DNA of 17,062 bases from Flavobacteriaceae bacterium (GCA_030613745.1 JAUWLK010000026.1:1-17062), one strand, 5' to 3'. Positions 5,208-13,691 are shown, counted from the stretch's first letter. A program made the numbers and translations. The notes: generated by a model not told the origin, from the letters alone.

Positions 5208-6830
5208 TTAAGCAAAATACCTTTTCAATTCCTTATCAAAATACTGTAATGCATTTTTAATTGGTAAGGGAACACCACCACCTAAAGCACATAAAGAACC
5301 AATTTCTAAAGTTTCCATTAGATCATCAAAAAGCTGACGATCAATTTTATAATCTTCATTTTGAGCTTTTTGTAACATTTCAAATCCACGATGTGCACCA
5401 ATTCGACAAGGATAGCATTTACCACAACTTTCATCAGCGGTAAATTTCATTAAATGTTCTATAAATTTAATCATAGGAAAGTCTGTTGGAATCGACACAA
5501 AACTTGCATGTCCCAAAAGGAAACCATGGTTGTTTAGCGATTCAAAATCAAGAGTTAAATCCTTTATTTTATGTAAAGGAACGATTCCGCCAAGAGGACC
5601 TCCAATTTGTAAGGCTTTGATTTCAGATTTAAATCCTTTTCCAAAATCATCAAAAACAGTTTGAATTGGAGTACCCATTTCAATTTCATACATGCCTGGC
5701 GTATTAAAAAAACTATCTAAAGAAACTAATTTTGTACCTGTTGATTGTTTAGTGCCCAATTCAGCGTAAGATTTACCACCATTGTTTAATATCCAGTGAA
5801 TATTAGCAAAGGTTTCAACATTACTTAAAACAGTAGGTTTGCCATACAAACCGTATTGTGCAGGGTAGGGCGGTCGAACACGAACTTCAGGTCGTAATCC
5901 TTCAATAGAATTTAATAAGGCAGTTTCTTCACCGCAAACATAAGATCCTTGACCACGAATTATTTTGAATTTAAAATTTTGAATTAGATTTTTATCTTGT
6001 AATTCTTCAATAGCTTGGTTTACTATTCTGATAGAATCAGGATATTCCCCTCTAATATATAAAACACCAGTATCCGCTCCAACACATTTGCCCGCTGTAT
6101 ACATACCAAATAGCACTTTATGAGGCTGATGTTCCATCAAATACATGTCACTATAAGCCCCAGGATCACCTTCATCTGCATTACAAACAATATATTTTTG
6201 GGCATAATCTTCCATAGAAACAGCATCCAGTTTAAACCAAAATGGAAATCCGGCTCCACCACGACCTCGTAAATTAGATATTTTTAGTTCTTCAATTACT
6301 TGTTCTGGTTTGTTTGAAAACTCCTCCGCAAGAGCGTAAAAATCATTTAGATTATCAATTTTAGAAGTTAAAATAGGAGTGGTGTTTGAACCAATAGCAT
6401 ATTTATTTCCTTGTTTTTTATTATTAGAGGTGAAAATATTTTTTAATTCTTCATTTGTTTTAGCTGAATAGGTATTTTCATTATACATAAAAGCACTATT
6501 TGTATGACAATGACCAACACAAGCAGCATGACCTATTTCATTTGCTTGAAAGTGATTACTAATATTTATGCTTAATTCTTTTTGAGTATTTGCTACCATA
6601 CAGGCAGTACCGTTACATACATGAATTTTTTTATCTCTGTTTTCTGGTTTTAAGAAATCATAAAAAGTTGAAGTACCAAAAACTACAGAATCATCAATCA
6701 TAAATTTTTGAGAAAGTTGATGAAAATCTTGTTCAGTTGCTGCTTCATTTGAAAGCTTTGCGATATTTTCAAAAAGATTATCATTTAACCCTTTTCTAGA
6801 CGATAAGGTTCGTATATTTTTATTTGCCAT
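5208..6830 (-). CDS. NAD-dependent formate dehydrogenase, NuoE-NuoF fusion (FdsG-FdsB type) subunit
   Basis: This 540-residue diaphorase subunit passes electrons from the catalytic subunit to NAD+. Residues about 20-125 form a NuoE/FdsG-like thioredoxin-fold [2Fe-2S] domain with ligands C72, C77, C104 and C108. From about 150 the NuoF/FdsB-like part follows. It has the NADH/FMN-binding glycine loop GRGGAGFPFWFKL (189-201), the FMN-site NADEGDPGAYSD (217-228) and the N3-type [4Fe-4S] cluster site ESCGKCYPC with C469, C472 and C475, plus C514. In FdsABG enzymes these are two separate polypeptides; here they are fused, so a separate FdsG is not needed. The protein ends soon after the N3 cluster, without the extra C-terminal ferredoxin domain of bifurcating HylB/HydB-type subunits, which argues for simple NAD+ reduction. 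It is transcribed before the GxxExxY and catalytic subunit genes. No convincing promoter was seen in the 85 bases upstream. Confidence 0.93.
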   Translation of the reverse strand: MANKNIRTLSSRKGLNDNLFENIAKLSNEAATEQDFHQLSQKFMIDDSVVFGTSTFYDFLKPENRDKKIHVCNGTACMVANTQKELSINISNHFQANEIGHAACVGHCHTNSAFMYNENTYSAKTNEELKNIFTSNNKKQGNKYAIGSNTTPILTSKIDNLNDFYALAEEFSNKPEQVIEELKISNLRGRGGAGFPFWFKLDAVSMEDYAQKYIVCNADEGDPGAYSDMYLMEHQPHKVLFGMYTAGKCVGADTGVLYIRGEYPDSIRIVNQAIEELQDKNLIQNFKFKIIRGQGSYVCGEETALLNSIEGLRPEVRVRPPYPAQYGLYGKPTVLSNVETFANIHWILNNGGKSYAELGTKQSTGTKLVSLDSFFNTPGMYEIEMGTPIQTVFDDFGKGFKSEIKALQIGGPLGGIVPLHKIKDLTLDFESLNNHGFLLGHASFVSIPTDFPMIKFIEHLMKFTADESCGKCYPCRIGAHRGFEMLQKAQNEDYKIDRQLFDDLMETLEIGSLCALGGGVPLPIKNALQYFDKELKRYFA

Positions 6831-6915
6831 TCGTTTTTATTAAAAAGTTAAAACAATGTAAGGTTTTTGAAAGTTAAAAATACTAAATATATGAAGTGGT
6901 AAATATAAGTATTTG

Positions 6916-8091
6916 TTAAACTTTCACACAGATTAAAATAATATGTTTGTTGTTTAAATCTGTTGTAAAAAACAAGTAGGTATCACCTCCATCTTTAAAT
7001 CCTGTTTTTTTACGAATTTGTGCAACAGTTTGTGGGAAATTTCGAGTTGTTATATTTGCTTTTTGATTGGGAATGATTTTTTTTAATAACTTTTTGTCAT
7101 AGCTAGAATTTTGAATTATTTTAAATCTTCTCCCTGGAAATGGTATTAAATTATTTGATGTGTATAAATGGCTATTATTATGCAATTTATATATTTTTAT
7201 TTGATGTGAAACTTCATTAAAAAATCCAGCTTTTAAAATAGCAGAATTTGGTTCGTAAAGATAGGTTTTAGGTAATGAAAACGTTACATCTGAAGGTGAG
7301 TTAAATAAAGAATTAAAAGTTTCAATGTTATCTTTCTTAATATTTACAGTTTTAATTTTTATTTCATTATTGTAATTTTTTTGAAGTATAAAAAGTAATT
7401 CTTTTACTTCATTATTTATGGCTACTACATGAATTTCTTTTACAAATTTAAGTTCTTTTATTGTTGCTGTAATATCTAATAATGGAGATATTTTTAGTAG
7501 TATTTGATTAGAATATTGGAATAATAAATCTAAATATTTTGGAATATTTGGTAAACAATCTTTTAATAAAAAAACTTTCCCTTTGGTGTCGTTTCTTCGA
7601 GATGGGTCAGCGTAAATCCAATCAAATTTTTGATTGATTTTTTTTAAATAGTCTAAGCCATCATCTGCTATAGTTTTTATGTTTTTAACACCTAATTGTT
7701 TATAATTATATGCAACAATTTTTGATAATTCTGTATTTATTTCACAATGTGATATTTCGTTAAATTTTTTCGCAAAAGCGAAACTATCAACACCAAACCC
7801 ACCAGTAATATCAATTAAAGAATCGCCTGAAATGAGATTTGCCTTGTATTTTGCAGTAATTTCAGAAGAAGTTTGTTCAATATTTAGCTTATTTGGGTAA
7901 TATATTTTATCTGTTTTAAACCAAGTTGGAAGTTTTTTTTTGCATTTCTTTTTTGCGATAATTTGCTCAACTATATTTTGAATATTAATTTCAGGAAAAG
8001 GAGATCCTTTTAAAATAAGTTTTGTAGAATCTTTATTTATAGATTGGTTTATAAATTTTTGAACATCGTTATTTAAAAGATTTTTTATCAA
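6916..8091 (-). CDS. class I SAM-dependent methyltransferase with THUMP-like C-terminal domain (PG_1098 family)
   Basis: This 391-residue protein has a Rossmann methyltransferase core. Motif I is LIDITGGFGVDSFAFAKKF (92-110) for S-adenosylmethionine, followed by the acidic ribose-binding residue at E117 (HCEIN). The catalytic-loop position has ADPSRR (161-166), as in the Bacteroidota PG_1098-type methyltransferases in place of an NPPY-like motif. A ferredoxin-like and THUMP-like C-terminal region (about 275-391, including NLIPFPGRRFKI) suggests RNA as the substrate. The exact modified base is unknown. Its start lies two bases after the stop of the AI-2E-family gene, so the two are cotranscribed, though no functional link is obvious. 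Codon use is very AT-rich with many lysine and asparagine codons. Confidence 0.85.
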   Translation of the reverse strand: MIKNLLNNDVQKFINQSINKDSTKLILKGSPFPEINIQNIVEQIIAKKKCKKKLPTWFKTDKIYYPNKLNIEQTSSEITAKYKANLISGDSLIDITGGFGVDSFAFAKKFNEISHCEINTELSKIVAYNYKQLGVKNIKTIADDGLDYLKKINQKFDWIYADPSRRNDTKGKVFLLKDCLPNIPKYLDLLFQYSNQILLKISPLLDITATIKELKFVKEIHVVAINNEVKELLFILQKNYNNEIKIKTVNIKKDNIETFNSLFNSPSDVTFSLPKTYLYEPNSAILKAGFFNEVSHQIKIYKLHNNSHLYTSNNLIPFPGRRFKIIQNSSYDKKLLKKIIPNQKANITTRNFPQTVAQIRKKTGFKDGGDTYLFFTTDLNNKHIILICVKV

Positions 8092-8093
8092 AA

Positions 8094-9179
8094 TTAGTTA
8101 AAATCTTTTGTAAGAGTTTTTACAATTTCATTATCTGCTAAAAATTCTTTTAATATAACTTTGATGGCAGTGTAAGTTGGTACAGCCAAAATCATGCCTA
8201 TAATACTAAATAATAAACCTCCTATAATGATTATTAAAAATATTTCTAAAGGGTGTGACTTAACACTTTTTGAAAATATAATTGGTTGACTAAAAAAGTT
8301 ATCAATTAATTGTGCAAAAACATAACCAATTAATACATAGATTGTTGTAGGTAGGATGTAGCTTTGAAAATCATATTCTAAATTACTGGTCATTGTTAGA
8401 GTTAGCATTAAAATTCCTCCAATTAGTGGCCCAATATAAGGTATGATATTTAATAATGCACATAAAAATGCAATTACTATAGCGCTTTCAATATCAAAAA
8501 TTAAGAGAGTTATGGAATAAATTGTAAATAAAATGGAAATTTGAATGATTAATCCAATAAAATAACGAGATAACAAATCTTTAATGGTGTTTAATGATTT
8601 TAAAATTCGCTCCTCTTTTTCGTCTGGAGTAACAGCAAGAAAAATACTGTGTAATATGTCGGTATCTTTCATTAGAAAGAAGGTAATGAATAGTATAGAT
8701 AATAAACCGATACTAATAGAACCAATCACTCCAATAAATGAATTCAAAAAACCAGGAATAGATTGAATATTTGATGTCAGATCTATATTTTCAAGTTCTT
8801 TAAATAAGTTAATATTTTTTGATAAAAAATATTGATTTATTTGTGCAATTAAATCTTTGATATCACTTTGTAATTCGTTTGTATTTAGTAATGAAATATT
8901 ATGTCCCTGTTGTACAATTAAAGGAATAAACATAGATATGATTCCAAAAACAATAAAAATAAAAAGAGACATAGTAATAACTACTGCTAAAGTATTTGGA
9001 AATTTTAATTTTTTTCGTAAAAAGCGTATAAAGGGTCTGGCAATTAGTGATAAAACTCCTGCAATTGCTATATAAACTAAAACAGATTGAATTTTATATA
9101 AAAAAAATAGCAATAAAAAAACACCTGTAATAACTGCTAATGCACGTAAAATTCCGTTAGCTATGGTTTTTGAATTCAT
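8094..9179 (-). CDS. AI-2E family transporter-like membrane protein
   Basis: This 361-residue polytopic membrane protein belongs to the AI-2E/PerM/UPF0118 family (PF01594). Hydrophobic segments are seen near residues 12-28, 32-48, 63-88, 145-168, 205-230, 233-265 (including the conserved PYIGPLIGGI turn), 275-295 and 310-340. A soluble loop lies between the third and fourth segments (about 90-140). Family members include the autoinducer-2 exporter TqsA and proteins proposed as Na+/H+ antiporters, so the transported substrate is not determined by the fold. It is the first gene of a two-gene unit with the methyltransferase. Start and length fit the family. Confidence 0.88.
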   Translation of the reverse strand: MNSKTIANGILRALAVITGVFLLLFFLYKIQSVLVYIAIAGVLSLIARPFIRFLRKKLKFPNTLAVVITMSLFIFIVFGIISMFIPLIVQQGHNISLLNTNELQSDIKDLIAQINQYFLSKNINLFKELENIDLTSNIQSIPGFLNSFIGVIGSISIGLLSILFITFFLMKDTDILHSIFLAVTPDEKEERILKSLNTIKDLLSRYFIGLIIQISILFTIYSITLLIFDIESAIVIAFLCALLNIIPYIGPLIGGILMLTLTMTSNLEYDFQSYILPTTIYVLIGYVFAQLIDNFFSQPIIFSKSVKSHPLEIFLIIIIGGLLFSIIGMILAVPTYTAIKVILKEFLADNEIVKTLTKDFN

Positions 9180-9301
9180 AAATGTAAATATACTAAATAA
9201 TTAAAATGCGTAAATCTATTATTTAAGAATTTAAAGAATGCATAGATATTTTTAAATATTAGTTAATTTAGAACATGGGATGTATCATTTAAAAATAATA
9301 T

Positions 9302-9315
9302 ATATCACATGATAT
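9302..9315. promoter_or_regulatory. 14-base palindrome upstream of the cupredoxin lipoprotein gene
   Basis: ATATCA-CA-TGATAT is a dyad with perfect six-base arms. Its centre lies about 30 bases upstream of the candidate -7 element at 9339-9346, where no -33 TTG exists. That position is compatible with an activator site. The regulator is unknown. Confidence 0.3.
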
Positions 9316-9321
9316 CAGTAA

Positions 9322-9350
9322 GTAACAAAAATATATGTTACTTTTGTTAC
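9322..9350. promoter_or_regulatory. inverted repeat over the candidate promoter of the cupredoxin lipoprotein gene
   Basis: GTAACAAAA (9322-9330) and TTTTGTTAC (9342-9350) form a nine-base inverted repeat. An additional direct GTTAC copy lies at 9337-9341. The right arm overlaps the TACTTTTG candidate -7 element at 9339-9346, so a protein bound here would be expected to block transcription. The predicted start near 9353 leaves a leader of about 64 bases. Confidence 0.35.
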
Positions 9351-9416
9351 ATAAATTCAATACTATTGTTCATGTTCTTTTAAATTTTATTCATTACTAA
9401 CTAAATCTATTCAATC

Positions 9417-10361
9417 ATGAAAATAATTAAATTATCTACAATTGCTATGATTATTTTTGCTGTTTTCATCTCCTGTAAATCAGATAATAAAAAACAAGTA
9501 TTAGAGCAATCTGATGATGAAACTACGAGTGTAAAAACAAATGCTGAAAATATAGTTAAAGTTATTGCGAAAGATTTTAAATTTCAGGTTGACGATGAAA
9601 TTAAATCTGGTTGGACAACTTTTCAATTTGAAAATAAAGGTCATGCTGTACATTTTTTTCTTTTTAATCGAATTCCGGATACGATTCCGTACAGTGCATA
9701 TCACGAAAAAGTATCTATTCCATTTCAGATCGTCTTTGATTCTATCAAAGCGGGAACAAGTAAAGCTGATGCAGGAGCTATGCTAGGCGAAATGATACCA
9801 GCATGGTATTTTACCGATGTAAAATCAATGGGAGGAACCGGATTTATTGCTGGAGGTAAGACTACACAAATAACTGTGAATTTAGAACCAGGTACTTATG
9901 TGATGGAATGTTATATTAAAGAAAAAGGTGTTTTTCATACCACATTGGGGATGATGAAAGAGGTAAAAGTTTTGGAAGAAACTACACAGATGAAACCTCC
10001 AAAGTCAAATATGAATATTATACTTACCAATCATCAAATAGTTACAGAAGGAGATATAAAAGCAGGTAAAAATACAATAGCCGTTCATTTTAATGAACAC
10101 CCCGAAATTGGTTTGGGTAATGATGTGCATTTGATAAAACTTGGTGATGATACCGATATGGATAAAGTAATTTATTGGTTAGATTGGATGAATGTTAATG
10201 GATTAGAACCTCCATCACCAGTTGAATTTTTAGGTGGGGTACAGGAAATGCCGGTTGGAAATACTGAGTATTTTACCGTAAATATTGAACCTGGAAATTA
10301 TGCATGGATTTCAGAATCTTATGGTGCAATGGGCATGTTAAAAAAGTTTACTGTAGATTAG
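9417..10361 (+). CDS. lipoprotein with tandem cupredoxin-like domains
   Basis: This 314-residue exported protein has a hydrophobic signal segment (4-18) ending at C20 in a relaxed FISC lipobox, so it is likely a lipoprotein. Two related beta-sandwich units follow, about 46-187 and 198-314. Unit 1 has the plastocyanin-like ligand pattern of a type 1 copper site: H76 or H79 in GHAVHFF, then C165, H174 and M179 in GTYVMECYIKEKGVFHTTLGM. Unit 2 keeps the frame (VHLIKL at 237-242; EPGNYAWISESYGAMGM near 291-307), but the cysteine position is serine and the downstream histidine is lost, so it is unlikely to bind type 1 copper. The role is unknown; electron transfer or copper handling at the cell surface is plausible. 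It stands alone, converging with the ATP-grasp gene 16 bases downstream. Confidence 0.75.
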   Translation: MKIIKLSTIAMIIFAVFISCKSDNKKQVLEQSDDETTSVKTNAENIVKVIAKDFKFQVDDEIKSGWTTFQFENKGHAVHFFLFNRIPDTIPYSAYHEKVSIPFQIVFDSIKAGTSKADAGAMLGEMIPAWYFTDVKSMGGTGFIAGGKTTQITVNLEPGTYVMECYIKEKGVFHTTLGMMKEVKVLEETTQMKPPKSNMNIILTNHQIVTEGDIKAGKNTIAVHFNEHPEIGLGNDVHLIKLGDDTDMDKVIYWLDWMNVNGLEPPSPVEFLGGVQEMPVGNTEYFTVNIEPGNYAWISESYGAMGMLKKFTVD

Positions 10362-10377
10362 TTTTAAGTAAATATTT

Positions 10378-11280
10378 TTATTGTATTAAATTTTTTATTC
10401 CTTCAGCCAAATAATTTGCAGCTTTAGGATAATTTCTAAACCATAATTCGGGTTCAATTAACTCTAATTCAACTATTGCTAATTGTCCGTCATTATTTGT
10501 TGTAATATCAACTCTGGCATAGATAGGGAATTCAATACAAGCTTTAACCGCTTTTTCTGCAAAAAGTATTTCTTTTGAAGTAGGAGAATAATTATGAACT
10601 GTACCTCCAAAATCATCTTGGACTCTGAAATCACCTTTTTTAGCTTTTTTTAAAACGGCATGAGTAAATTTCCCGTTAAATACCATTAAAGATATTTCAC
10701 CTTTTTCAACAATAGAATTTTGAAAGGGTTGAAGCATCATTGCTTCATTTTTGATCAATTTTTGGAATATATTTTCATGCTCCTCCAGATTATTCAAATT
10801 TAATTTATAGGTATGACGTGCACCACCAGAAATACAGGGTTTTAAAATGGTTTCGTCCCAATTGTTTTCTTTATGTAAAATTTTGAGTGAGGTTATGCCA
10901 CCTTTTTCAATAAATGCAGTAGGAATTATATGTGTTCCTTTTTGCCTTAGATCTTGTAAATAATGTTTATCGATATTCCATCGAATAATTCTTTCTGAAT
11001 TTAATAATTGAGTCACTTGACTCACTTTATTGAGCCAAATAGAAAATTCTTCAAAACGGTCAAAATAATCCCAGGTAGTTCTAAATAGTATAAATTTTGT
11101 AGTACTCCAATCAAAGTTTTCGTCGTCCCAAGATAGCCTTTCAACTTTTAATTCTAATTTTTCTAAAGCATTTTTGACATAGTTATCTTCGTCTAGTACA
11201 TTTTGAATATATGTATCAATTTTTGTTGGATTTACATACCTATGATCTGTTAGGATGACTACATCAATTATTTTATTCAT
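10378..11280 (-). CDS. ATP-grasp domain protein (glutathione synthetase/RimK-like)
   Basis: This 300-residue protein starts at the ATG at 11278-11280, one base after the release factor 3 stop. A GTG start 15 bases further upstream would overlap that gene and is less likely. The N-terminus DVVILTD has a pre-ATP-grasp Rossmann-like strand. The nucleotide site includes TILKPCISGGARHTY (about 144-158), with the lysine in KP and a glycine-rich loop. Metal-binding acidic residues appear in YARVDIT (D258) and VELELIEPELWF (E271, E273, E276). ATP-grasp enzymes join a carboxylate to an amine, thiol or similar group through an acyl phosphate. The substrate here is unknown, and no peptide or natural-product gene lies next to it. 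Its tight junction with release factor 3 implies cotranscription and coupled translation. Confidence 0.8.
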   Translation of the reverse strand: MNKIIDVVILTDHRYVNPTKIDTYIQNVLDEDNYVKNALEKLELKVERLSWDDENFDWSTTKFILFRTTWDYFDRFEEFSIWLNKVSQVTQLLNSERIIRWNIDKHYLQDLRQKGTHIIPTAFIEKGGITSLKILHKENNWDETILKPCISGGARHTYKLNLNNLEEHENIFQKLIKNEAMMLQPFQNSIVEKGEISLMVFNGKFTHAVLKKAKKGDFRVQDDFGGTVHNYSPTSKEILFAEKAVKACIEFPIYARVDITTNNDGQLAIVELELIEPELWFRNYPKAANYLAEGIKNLIQ

Positions 11281-11281
11281 T

Positions 11282-12871
11282 TTATTTATATTCACTTACA
11301 AAATGTAGTTTAACGGTAGGATATTTATCTTGAGTCATTTGCATGGTAAATGCAGAATCAGATAAAAATACCATTTGACCTTTTTTGTCTTTGGCTAGAT
11401 AACGCTGTTTGATACGTTTAAATTCTTTAAATTCATTATTAGTTTCATCTTGAGGGTCTACCCAGCAAGCTTTATGTACATTTAAATTTTCATAAGAACA
11501 TTTTGCTCCATATTCATGTTCTAATCTATACTGAATAACTTCAAATTGTAAAGCTCCTACAGTACCAATTACTTTACGTCCGTTTAAATCAAGTGTAAAT
11601 AATTGTGCAACTCCTTCATCCATTAACTGGTCTAACCCTTTTGCTAATTGTTTGGCTTTCATTGGGTCAGCATTATTTACATATCGAAAATGTTCTGGTG
11701 AAAAGCTAGGAATTCCCTTAAACTCTAAAATCTCACCTTCGGTTAAAGTATCACCTATTTTAAAATTACCTGTATCGTGTAAACCAACAATATCGCCGGG
11801 AAATGATTCGTCAACTATTTCTTTCTTTTCAGCAAAAAAAGCATTCGGACTTGAAAATTTCATTTTTTTACCCAATTTTACGTGTAAATAGTTGGTGTTA
11901 CGCTTGAAAATACCTGAAACAATTTTTACAAAAGCCAATCTATCTCTATGTTTAGGGTCCATATTGGCATGAATTTTAAATACAAATCCGGTAAATTTTT
12001 CTTCTTTTGAATCCACCAACCGAGTATCTGACATTTTGGGTTGTGGTGGAGGTGCAATTTCTATAAAACAATCTAATAATTCTTTTACTCCAAAATTATT
12101 AAGTGCAGAACCAAAAAACACAGGTTGTAATTCAGCATTTAAATAAGCCTCTTTGTCAAATTTTGGATAAACTTCTTCAACCAGTTCTAGTTCTTCTCTT
12201 AAAATATCTGCATGAGATTTACCAATAATTTCATCTAATTCCGGATTGTTTATATCTGTAAATTCAATTCCTTCAGAAATAGTTTGCTTAACATCCCCTG
12301 AAAAAAGATTTAATTTTTTATCCCAAATATTATAAATTCCTTTAAAATCGTATCCCATACCAATAGGAAAGCTAAGTGGAATCACTTTTAATCCAAGTTT
12401 TTGTTCAATTTCATCCAATAAATCAAATGCATCTTTACCTTCACGATCTAATTTATTGATAAAAACGATGATTGGTATTTTACGCATTCTACAAACTTCT
12501 ACCAATTTTTCAGTTTGTTTTTCAACACCTTTTGCAACATCAATAACTACAATAACACTATCAACTGCAGTTAGGGTTCTAAAAGTATCTTCCGCAAAAT
12601 CTTTATGGCCAGGAGTATCTAAGATATTAATCTTTTTGTCTTTATAATTAAATGCTAAAACAGAAGTTGCTACAGAAATTCCACGTTGACGTTCAATTTC
12701 CATAAAATCAGAAGTTGCTCCTTTTTTAATTTTATTACTTTTTACTGCGCCAGCTTCTTGTATTGCACCACCATACAAAAGTAATTTTTCTGTTAAAGTT
12801 GTTTTTCCGGCATCAGGGTGTGAAATGATTCCAAATGTTCTTCTTCTTTGTATTTCTTCTAAAAAAGTCAT
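11282..12871 (-). CDS. prfC: peptide chain release factor 3 (RF3)
   Basis: This 529-residue translational GTPase recycles class I release factors from the ribosome after peptide release. The GTP-binding motifs are intact: P-loop SHPDAGKTT (17-25), DTPGH (85-89) and NKLD (139-142). The switch I stretch ATSDFMEIERQRGISV (52-67) is characteristic of RF3 rather than EF-G. Length and the C-terminal domains fit RF3 (about 525-530 residues). A TATCTTTG element 19 bases upstream of the ATG suggests its own promoter with a very short leader. It is followed directly by an ATP-grasp gene. Confidence 0.97.
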   Translation of the reverse strand: MTFLEEIQRRRTFGIISHPDAGKTTLTEKLLLYGGAIQEAGAVKSNKIKKGATSDFMEIERQRGISVATSVLAFNYKDKKINILDTPGHKDFAEDTFRTLTAVDSVIVVIDVAKGVEKQTEKLVEVCRMRKIPIIVFINKLDREGKDAFDLLDEIEQKLGLKVIPLSFPIGMGYDFKGIYNIWDKKLNLFSGDVKQTISEGIEFTDINNPELDEIIGKSHADILREELELVEEVYPKFDKEAYLNAELQPVFFGSALNNFGVKELLDCFIEIAPPPQPKMSDTRLVDSKEEKFTGFVFKIHANMDPKHRDRLAFVKIVSGIFKRNTNYLHVKLGKKMKFSSPNAFFAEKKEIVDESFPGDIVGLHDTGNFKIGDTLTEGEILEFKGIPSFSPEHFRYVNNADPMKAKQLAKGLDQLMDEGVAQLFTLDLNGRKVIGTVGALQFEVIQYRLEHEYGAKCSYENLNVHKACWVDPQDETNNEFKEFKRIKQRYLAKDKKGQMVFLSDSAFTMQMTQDKYPTVKLHFVSEYK

Positions 12872-12889
12872 GAATAAAAATTAGAAGCG

Positions 12890-12897
12890 CAAAGATA
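12890..12897 (-). promoter_or_regulatory. candidate -7 promoter element for prfC
   Basis: The reverse strand reads TATCTTTG followed by C, matching the Bacteroidota TAnnTTTG element. It ends 18 bases before the prfC start codon, so the leader would be about 12 bases. No clear -33 TTG was found. Confidence 0.45.
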
Positions 12898-12935
12898 CTG
12901 TTAATTTGATGATTTGAAAATGTGTTGATAAAGAT

Positions 12936-13661
12936 TTATTTAATAACAATCACTTCAATAAAAACGTCTTCATAAGGCCATTCATCACTACCGGCATTTA
13001 GATTTGCAATTTTGTCAATAACTTTAAACCCTGAAATTACTTCACCAAATACAGTATGTTCTCCATCTAGGTGATGGGCGCCACTTTTATTTTGAACTAT
13101 ATAAAACTCAAAGGCTGTTGATTTTTTATGAGGATTATTTTCCCAATCTCTGGCAGCTGCTAAAGCTCCATATTTGTGCTTTCTCTTGGTTATGAATTCG
13201 GCGGGTAATTTATAATGTTTGTATTTATTTCGATACGCTAAGGTGTTCATATTCTCAGAATTACCACCTTGAATAATAAAATCAGGAACAACTCGATAGA
13301 AGCAGGTAGTATCAAAATATCCTATTTTTGAAAGAAATATAAAGTTAGCTTTGTGTATTGGAGTATCATCAAATAATTTAATCTTTATGTTGCCAAGCCT
13401 AGTTTTTATTAGAACCTGATTTTCTTTATTTTGTTTACCATATTCTGTTAAAAAAGATACAACATTTTTAGAATTTATACTATCAACTTCTATTTCAACA
13501 GTCTCATTTTGTTTTAATTTTTGGTTGGATTTAATCTCTTTTTTTAAAGTATTTGTTGTTTTATTATCATTCTTGTTTGAAATTGTAGTTTTATTGCACC
13601 CTGCTAAAAGTGATATGATTAATGTAAAATAAAGAAAAATAACTTTTTGAGATCCAAACAT
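12936..13661 (-). CDS. lipoprotein cyclophilin-type peptidyl-prolyl cis-trans isomerase
   Basis: The preferred start is the ATG at 13659-13661, giving 241 residues. A longer frame from a TTG at 13695-13697 adds 12 residues with no signal-peptide logic and would overlap the likely promoter. From the ATG the protein has a lipoprotein signal peptide with lipobox LAGC (cysteine 22). A Lys/Asn/Thr-rich linker follows, then a cyclophilin domain from about residue 83. Catalytic landmarks are FYRVVPDFIIQGG (121-133, with arginine 123 and glutamine 131) and LDGEHTVFGEV (198-208). The usual SGSQFFI strand is altered to STAFEFYI, with glutamate 185 at the position usually occupied by glutamine, which may affect substrate binding. 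It probably assists folding of exported proteins. It is divergent from idi. Confidence 0.88.
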   Translation of the reverse strand: MFGSQKVIFLYFTLIISLLAGCNKTTISNKNDNKTTNTLKKEIKSNQKLKQNETVEIEVDSINSKNVVSFLTEYGKQNKENQVLIKTRLGNIKIKLFDDTPIHKANFIFLSKIGYFDTTCFYRVVPDFIIQGGNSENMNTLAYRNKYKHYKLPAEFITKRKHKYGALAAARDWENNPHKKSTAFEFYIVQNKSGAHHLDGEHTVFGEVISGFKVIDKIANLNAGSDEWPYEDVFIEVIVIK

Positions 13662-13683
13662 GTTTAAATATTGATTTGTATGG

Positions 13684-13691
13684 CAAATATA
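13684..13691 (-). promoter_or_regulatory. candidate -7 promoter element for the cyclophilin gene
   Basis: The reverse strand reads TATATTTG followed by CC, matching TAnnTTTG. A TTTA lies 20 bases upstream as an imperfect -33. The predicted leader before the ATG at 13661 is about 16 bases. This supports the shorter start chosen for the gene. Confidence 0.5.

Noticed and set aside
5208..6830. Electron-bifurcating hydrogenase or complex I NuoF subunit
   Set aside because: There is no C-terminal ferredoxin extension and no hydrogenase H-cluster or complex I genes nearby, and the partner has the formate dehydrogenase active site CARVCH.
6925..6935. CACACAG-like sequence resembling the GxxExxY flanking heptamers
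   Set aside because: It is a single imperfect copy inside the conserved C-terminal codons of the methyltransferase, without phasing or a second copy, so chance is sufficient.
11281..11295. Upstream GTG start for the ATP-grasp gene giving five extra residues
   Set aside because: It would overlap prfC by 14 bases. The ATG at 11278-11280 is a stronger codon, sits one base after the prfC stop, and begins the recognisable DVVILTD strand.
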